The position numbers and the translations under genes are program-made. From positions 1 to 10,766 of the forward strand of contig CASECL010000154.1 of NCBI GenBank assembly GCA_949286445.1: DNA of 10,766 nt. Reading direction: 5' to 3'. Positions within the stretch are counted from its first letter, which is position 1. The number at the start of each line of letters is the position of its first letter. Shown one piece after another: positions 7,071-10,766 of the stretch. The DNA is from an uncultured bacterium (GTDB lineage: Bacteria > Verrucomicrobiota > Lentisphaeria > Victivallales > Victivallaceae). The notes below the pieces were generated by a model that was given only the letters and a program-made list of their open reading frames with translations, was not told the DNA's origin and made no database searches.

Positions 7071-8276
7071 TTACACTATCGGATTGATCACCCGGTCAAG
7101 CACATCCTGACAGAAACTTATTGCCATGCCGTAATTGGTGATCGGCACCCCCGCCTGACGCGCCAGAGCTATTCTCCGGAGCATCTCCCGGCGGTTTAAC
7201 ATACATCCCCCGCAATGAATAATCAATGCGAAATCTTTTAAATCCGCCGGATAATCCCGTCCGGAAGATACTTCAAAGGTTAACTTTTTACCGGTTTTTT
7301 TCAACAGCCAGCGGGGAATTTTCACCCGTCCGATGTCCTGATCTGTGGCATGATGGGTACACCCCTCGGCAATTAAAATTTTATCTCCATCCTTGAGTCC
7401 GCCCAGTTTTTCCGCTCCTTCCAGCAGAGCGTCAAAGTCTCCTTTCAGCCTGGAGAACAATACCGAAAAAGTTGTCATCCATACCGAATTGGGCGTCAGA
7501 CGGTGAACCAGATCAACTTTCTGTGAATCGCAGACTACCAGTTTGGGCAGATCTTTCAATACCTTAAGAGTGTGTTCATATTCCGTATCCCGGCAGGTCA
7601 GAACTATGGCTCCGGCGTCCAGCCCGTCCCGCAATGTCTGCACCTGAGGCAGTATCAGACGGCCCTTGGGGGCCTGAATATCCACCGGTACTACCATTAT
7701 TACCACATCTCCTGGGGTGACAATATCTCCCAGCAGCGGCGGCGGATTGATAAAATCATCCGGCAACATTTCAATCAGCCGCAGTTTGAGTTCAGATAAA
7801 AACGCGTCCCGGTTATTCAAGTCCTTCATATACAATGGTTTGATGCCGCAACGTTTTTCTATGTCCTCCAATTCCTTATCGTCCGGCTTTTCTCCGGGAA
7901 ACAGGTTTATCACCGGAAGCAGGGCGGTTCCTCTTTCCTTTGCCATCGCCGCCGCCTGTTCTTCGGCTTCACCCCAGGAATTGCGGCGCAGAACCAGAAG
8001 CAGAACATCGGCCTGATCAAAAGCCCGTACCGTTTTGCCTTCCCGTTTTTTTCCCAGTTCGCTTTCATCACCCAGTCCGGCACTGTCCAGCAGCAGAACC
8101 GGGCCGATGGGCCAGAGTTCCATTGCCTTGGAGACCACGTCAGTGGTGGTCCCCGCCACCGGAGAGGTAATGGCAAAATCCTGACCGGCAATCAAATTGA
8201 ACAGAGTTGACTTCCCGGCATTGGTACGTCCGACCAGGGCCAGCTGTAAACGCATGGAATTGGGGGTGTCATTCAT
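7071..8276 (-). CDS. hydF: [FeFe]-hydrogenase H-cluster maturation GTPase HydF
   Basis: HydF is the scaffold that receives the di-iron subcluster made with HydE and HydG and transfers it to apo-[FeFe]-hydrogenase in the cytoplasm. The 401 residues match the family size. The N-terminal GTPase domain has G1 GRTNAGKST (16-24), a switch-like AGTTTD (41-46) and G3 DSAG (64-67). The expected G4 (N/T)KxD is degenerate: N124-L-F-P, without Lys or Asp. The C-terminal cluster-binding domain is complete, with CTH (Cys306, His308) and HCGGC (His354, Cys355, Cys358), the CxH...HCxxC pattern that binds a [4Fe-4S] cluster. The ATG at 8276 is chosen because GGAGG lies 6 nt upstream and MNDTPNSMRL is the usual HydF beginning; a 36-residue upstream extension is just the overlapping neighbour. 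It overlaps the unknown upstream gene by 8 nt. hydE, hydG and a hydrogenase are not in the window. Confidence 0.96.
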   Translation of the reverse strand: MNDTPNSMRLQLALVGRTNAGKSTLFNLIAGQDFAITSPVAGTTTDVVSKAMELWPIGPVLLLDSAGLGDESELGKKREGKTVRAFDQADVLLLVLRRNSWGEAEEQAAAMAKERGTALLPVINLFPGEKPDDKELEDIEKRCGIKPLYMKDLNNRDAFLSELKLRLIEMLPDDFINPPPLLGDIVTPGDVVIMVVPVDIQAPKGRLILPQVQTLRDGLDAGAIVLTCRDTEYEHTLKVLKDLPKLVVCDSQKVDLVHRLTPNSVWMTTFSVLFSRLKGDFDALLEGAEKLGGLKDGDKILIAEGCTHHATDQDIGRVKIPRWLLKKTGKKLTFEVSSGRDYPADLKDFALIIHCGGCMLNRREMLRRIALARQAGVPITNYGMAISFCQDVLDRVINPIV

Positions 8277-9645
8277 AAAGGGCCTCCATTTCTTCCCGCA
8301 ATGCGGCGATAGTTTCTTCAATGTTTTCCGCGTCATTATCATCCACTGTATAGTCAATCCGGTTAAGCATGGCAAGAAGCTCATCTATTTTTCCGGTATT
8401 TTCTTTCCGGCGGCGTTTCAGTTCTTCATCGGGCTCTGAACCGGAAGCCGCTAAACTCAGCCGGTCGGAGATTACTTCAAGCAGGAGTGAACGCAAAGGC
8501 CCTTTGGTCTCATCTTCATAACGCTGGTAATTGGTGGTAAGTTCTTCCCAGCGGTCCTCCACGTAATTATGGAATACCGCCTCCTGCGCCTCGTCGGCAA
8601 AATCCAGTTTGCCCGCCCCGAAAACCCGGTTGAAAAACGCTTCATAATCCAATTCTCTGGCGTATGCCATATCCATAATGAAGCTGTCTATTTCCACCCC
8701 GGTCAACGGCAGTTTCAATTCTTCCAGTAATTTATCAAGATTGCCGGTTTCTCCCTTGCTTATGCCGACAAAATCCGGTATCTCAGGGGAAAAATCATCG
8801 TCATCTTCATTTTTCTTTATCAGGGTGCTTTCGCCCCATTCTGAAAAACCGATTTCAAAATCCGGACAACTGCGCATAAATTCATCCAGTGACTGCCCGA
8901 CTGCCGGCTTTTTGCCCCGGGTGAACAGAGCGTAACGCAACTGTTCCGGTACGTCCATATTTTCGCCGAAGCGGTTGATGACTTTTTCCAGCGCGTCGGA
9001 AAATTCTTTCTGAAACTCGTTCAGTTCCTGATGTTTACGTTTATCGCCCGGCAGGAATTTTGCGCTGATCACTCCTTTGCGGTAATCCACCACCCGGCAA
9101 AGCAGCGCGTCGCCGGCTTCAAACAGATGCCGTTCATAAAAACTGCCGAGATCAAAAACATCAAACTTCACCCCGGCCTGCGGCGAGTGATCCTGTCTCA
9201 GCGACTTGTTGTCCGGGTGCTCCGCCAGCAGAGTGTCGAAAATCCCCCCGGCTCCCAGCAGCAGATAAAACTCCAGCGCATTGCCAAGCGTTGTGCAATA
9301 TTCCTTTTTCGCCGCCGCCCTGCCGCCGATCCGTAGAACCGTTTCCGAAGCAAATATATCCGGATGGACAAAGGCGGCGAAACGGTGCCCGGCGCAGAGA
9401 ATACCCTGTTTTATCTCCTCTTCGCACGGGGTAACCACAAATTCAAAGTCCCGGAAAAACTCTTCCCGGGGGTAAAAATTTTCTTCCGGCTCATCGCAGA
9501 AAAAACGTTCATCTTCCGCCAGACTGGAACGCATTCTTTCTGCGGCATCATCATTTTCCGGCGGCACGAGTTTGACCAGTTCGCTGAAAGAAAAAGACGG
9601 TTTCCCGGAAAGCTGTTCAACGGCATCATCAAATTGCTTGGACAT
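8269..9645 (-). CDS. Uncharacterised acidic protein, translationally coupled to hydF
   Basis: A 458-residue soluble protein with no signal peptide or membrane segment; I do not recognise the family. Residues 16-75 (SFSFSELVKLVPP, LAEDERFF, FFRDFEFVVTP) have the rhythm of a winged-helix-like domain. GILCAGHRF (81-89) and GDALLCRVVDYRKGVISAKF (178-197) look like small beta-barrel strands. There is an acidic run EDDDD (280-284), and the C-terminus (about 405-458) is a charged, probably coiled-coil helix. These structural readings are inference from pattern only. The ATG at 9645 is 7 nt after the truB stop; a Shine-Dalgarno-like AAGGAAGG (9666-9659) lies 13 nt upstream within the truB end. An upstream extension to 9762 is rejected because it runs through truB. 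The stop overlaps the hydF start by 8 nt. A role in RNA/translation (with nrnA-truB) or in hydrogenase maturation (with hydF) is possible. Confidence 0.88.
   Translation of the reverse strand: MSKQFDDAVEQLSGKPSFSFSELVKLVPPENDDAAERMRSSLAEDERFFCDEPEENFYPREEFFRDFEFVVTPCEEEIKQGILCAGHRFAAFVHPDIFASETVLRIGGRAAAKKEYCTTLGNALEFYLLLGAGGIFDTLLAEHPDNKSLRQDHSPQAGVKFDVFDLGSFYERHLFEAGDALLCRVVDYRKGVISAKFLPGDKRKHQELNEFQKEFSDALEKVINRFGENMDVPEQLRYALFTRGKKPAVGQSLDEFMRSCPDFEIGFSEWGESTLIKKNEDDDDFSPEIPDFVGISKGETGNLDKLLEELKLPLTGVEIDSFIMDMAYARELDYEAFFNRVFGAGKLDFADEAQEAVFHNYVEDRWEELTTNYQRYEDETKGPLRSLLLEVISDRLSLAASGSEPDEELKRRRKENTGKIDELLAMLNRIDYTVDDNDAENIEETIAALREEMEALYE
8283..8287 (-). promoter_or_regulatory. Ribosome binding site deciding the hydF start
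   Basis: GGAGG on the minus strand, then CCCTTT, then ATG at 8276. It lies inside the last codons of the upstream gene, which stops at 8269, so hydF translation is likely coupled to it through ATGAATGA. Confidence 0.85.
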
Positions 9646-9652
9646 GGCAGTA

Positions 9653-10399
9653 TTAAAACCTTCCTTTGAAATTGTCAAACAGAAAATTGCGCAAATAAAT
9701 CTCCAGATCTGCCTGTTCCATGGATTTAATCTGCTCCACTGACAGTGCGTTGGATACATCAAATTCTCCGCATCTGGTGCGGCGCAGGGATTTGAGTACG
9801 CCGCCGCAGCCGAGCTTCTTCCCGATATCCGAACACAGGGTGCGAACGTAAGTACCCTTGGAACAATGAATTGTCAAATCGTAAAACGGATTGCCGCAAC
9901 GGTTTACTTTCAGATCAAAAATCTCTATTTCCCGCGGTTCCCGTTCCACCTCAATCCCCTTACGCGCCAGTTCATAAAGTTTCCGGCCGTCTTTTTTCAC
10001 TGCGGAGACCATGGGCGGAATCTGGAGCTGTTTGCCGGTAAAGGAGAGAATAACCTTCTTTACCTCTTCGTCACTGAGTCCGGAGGGATCACTTTCGGCG
10101 ATGACCTGACCATCCATATCCTGGGAATCGGTTTCCAGCCCCAGTTGCAGGGTTGCCTCATATACTTTGTCATCTGCGCTGAATTTTTCACACAGCCGGG
10201 TGAATTTCCCCAGCAGCAGTACCAGAAGTCCGGTGGCCGCCGGATCGAGTGTGCCGGCGTGGCCCACCTTGGGTATGTTAAAGCGGTTGCGAATCATATT
10301 GACCACATCAAAACTGGTCCATCCGGAGGGTTTATCCGCCAGAAGTATTCCGCTCGACTCAAAAACCGGCAGCCGGTGCTTATCAGGACGATATCTCAT
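9653..10399 (-). CDS. truB: tRNA pseudouridine(55) synthase TruB
   Basis: TruB converts U55 of the tRNA T-loop to pseudouridine. The 248 residues start with the family signature GILLADKPSGWTSFDVVN (17-34), followed by VGHAGTLDPAATGLL with the catalytic Asp52. Further on come KVYEATLQLGLETDSQD, IPPMVSAVKKDGRKLYELAR and the conserved SKGTYVRTL. It is shorter than the E. coli enzyme and appears to have only a short C-terminal extension, without a full PUA domain. That is common in bacterial TruB. The ATG at 10399 is the only good start before the conserved block; it overlaps the end of nrnA by 17 nt and has only a weak, distant GGA upstream, suggesting coupling to nrnA translation. The nrnA-truB order is the normal one for the infB-rbfA-nrnA-truB cluster. 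Confidence 0.97.
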   Translation of the reverse strand: MRYRPDKHRLPVFESSGILLADKPSGWTSFDVVNMIRNRFNIPKVGHAGTLDPAATGLLVLLLGKFTRLCEKFSADDKVYEATLQLGLETDSQDMDGQVIAESDPSGLSDEEVKKVILSFTGKQLQIPPMVSAVKKDGRKLYELARKGIEVEREPREIEIFDLKVNRCGNPFYDLTIHCSKGTYVRTLCSDIGKKLGCGGVLKSLRRTRCGEFDVSNALSVEQIKSMEQADLEIYLRNFLFDNFKGRF

Positions 10400-10766
10400 T
10401 TTTCAGTAAGTTTCCAATTTTTTCCAGCAAAATTTTACCCGCTGCTTCCAATGATACATCTTTCAGCGTTATACCGGCGGCCATGGCATGCCCGCCGCCT
10501 CCGAGTTCGCGGGCTACCGGACCCACCGGGTAATTCTTATCTTTGCTGCGCAGTGATATTTTTACATCTTTTCCCATCGGGTAGAGCAATGCCGCCACCG
10601 TCACGCCGGAAATTTCCCGCAAAAGTTCAATGACGCTTTCTCCGTCCCGCATGGAAAAGTTATATTTTTCAAATAGTTCCTCCGGTACTGCGGCATAAAC
10701 CAGTTTGCCGTCAAACGCGCTTTTCAGACACTTATTCAGCATTTCCGCCTCAAATCTCTGCTGGCG
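10383..10766 (-). CDS. nrnA: DHH/DHHA1 phosphoesterase, oligoribonuclease/pAp phosphatase NrnA type, 5'-truncated
   Basis: The frame stays open to the right edge (eight more codons, RQQRFEAE, before the first visible Met), so only the C-terminal 127 residues are present. They carry the DHHA1 domain with its glycine-rich signature ELGGGGHAMAAG, preceded by VTVAALLYPMGKDVKISLRSK. The catalytic DHH half lies outside the window. NrnA degrades short RNA oligomers (nanoRNA) and dephosphorylates pAp; DHHA1 forms the substrate-binding half. RecJ- or GdpP-like DHH proteins also end in DHHA1, but the short tail and the truB neighbour fit NrnA best. It overlaps truB by 17 nt. Confidence 0.88.
   Translation of the reverse strand, partial: RQQRFEAEMLNKCLKSAFDGKLVYAAVPEELFEKYNFSMRDGESVIELLREISGVTVAALLYPMGKDVKISLRSKDKNYPVGPVARELGGGGHAMAAGITLKDVSLEAAGKILLEKIGNLLKNEISS

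Noticed and set aside
8277..8384. Longer HydF start 36 codons upstream
   Set aside because: The extra residues are the out-of-frame end of the upstream gene; GGAGG with 6-nt spacing and the family N-terminus support 8276.
9646..9762. Longer start of the unknown 458-residue gene
   Set aside because: The extension is an alternative frame through the end of truB and has no protein-like character; ATG 9645 lies just after the truB stop.
9866..10633. Long open frame (255 codons) on the + strand
   Set aside because: It is antisense to truB and nrnA, whose motifs are unmistakable, and its translation looks like no protein family; it is a shadow frame.
1..10766. tRNA, rRNA, CRISPR array, insertion sequence, phage or defence genes
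   Set aside because: No tRNA-like cloverleaf, spaced direct repeats, transposase motif or terminal inverted repeats were seen on either strand; all large frames are accounted for by the listed genes.

Overview
The window looks like part of the chromosome of an anaerobic, fermentative Gram-negative-type bacterium. Evidence: a pyruvate phosphate dikinase, the [FeFe]-hydrogenase maturase HydF, a large plant-glycan-type glycoside hydrolase and two lipoproteins with lipoboxes. Together with the style of the glycosidase this would fit the PVC superphylum, most plausibly Lentisphaerota (Victivallales-like), but that assignment is inference from gene content and protein flavour; there is no rRNA or marker comparison in the window.

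Layout. The left quarter (2-2650, + strand) is the 3' part of a GH106-like (alpha-L-rhamnosidase-type) glycosidase whose N-terminus lies outside the window. It ends in a strong intrinsic terminator (2716-2760). Everything else is on the minus strand and is read from right to left. The intergenic stretch 2651-2945 separates the convergent glycosidase and ppdK genes and holds the terminator, a compound inverted repeat and a weak terminator directly at the end of ppdK. ppdK (2946-5738) encodes a 930-residue pyruvate phosphate dikinase. It has a 349-bp upstream region with inverted repeats, an 11-bp tandem repeat and a 33-nt purine tract that includes the Shine-Dalgarno sequence.

From the right edge to 6088 lies a compact gene series in this order: nrnA (3' part), truB, an unrecognised 458-residue protein, hydF, lipoprotein 2 and lipoprotein 1. 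nrnA and truB overlap by 17 nt, truB and the unknown gene are 7 nt apart, the unknown gene and hydF overlap by 8 nt, and hydF and lipoprotein 2 are 26 nt apart, so these five very probably share a transcript. Lipoprotein 1 follows after 93 bp and may be on the same transcript.

How the genes fit together. nrnA-truB is the usual tail of the bacterial infB-rbfA-nrnA-truB translation/RNA cluster. Here it is continued by the unknown protein and by HydF, the scaffold/GTPase that delivers the di-iron subcluster to [FeFe]-hydrogenase. HydF and PPDK (PEP/pyruvate interconversion with PPi) both belong to fermentative metabolism, and the glycosidase would supply sugars such as rhamnose. No complete novel defence or mobile system is visible. 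The most unusual items are the uncharacterised protein coupled to hydF, the degenerate G4 motif of HydF, and the structured region upstream of ppdK.
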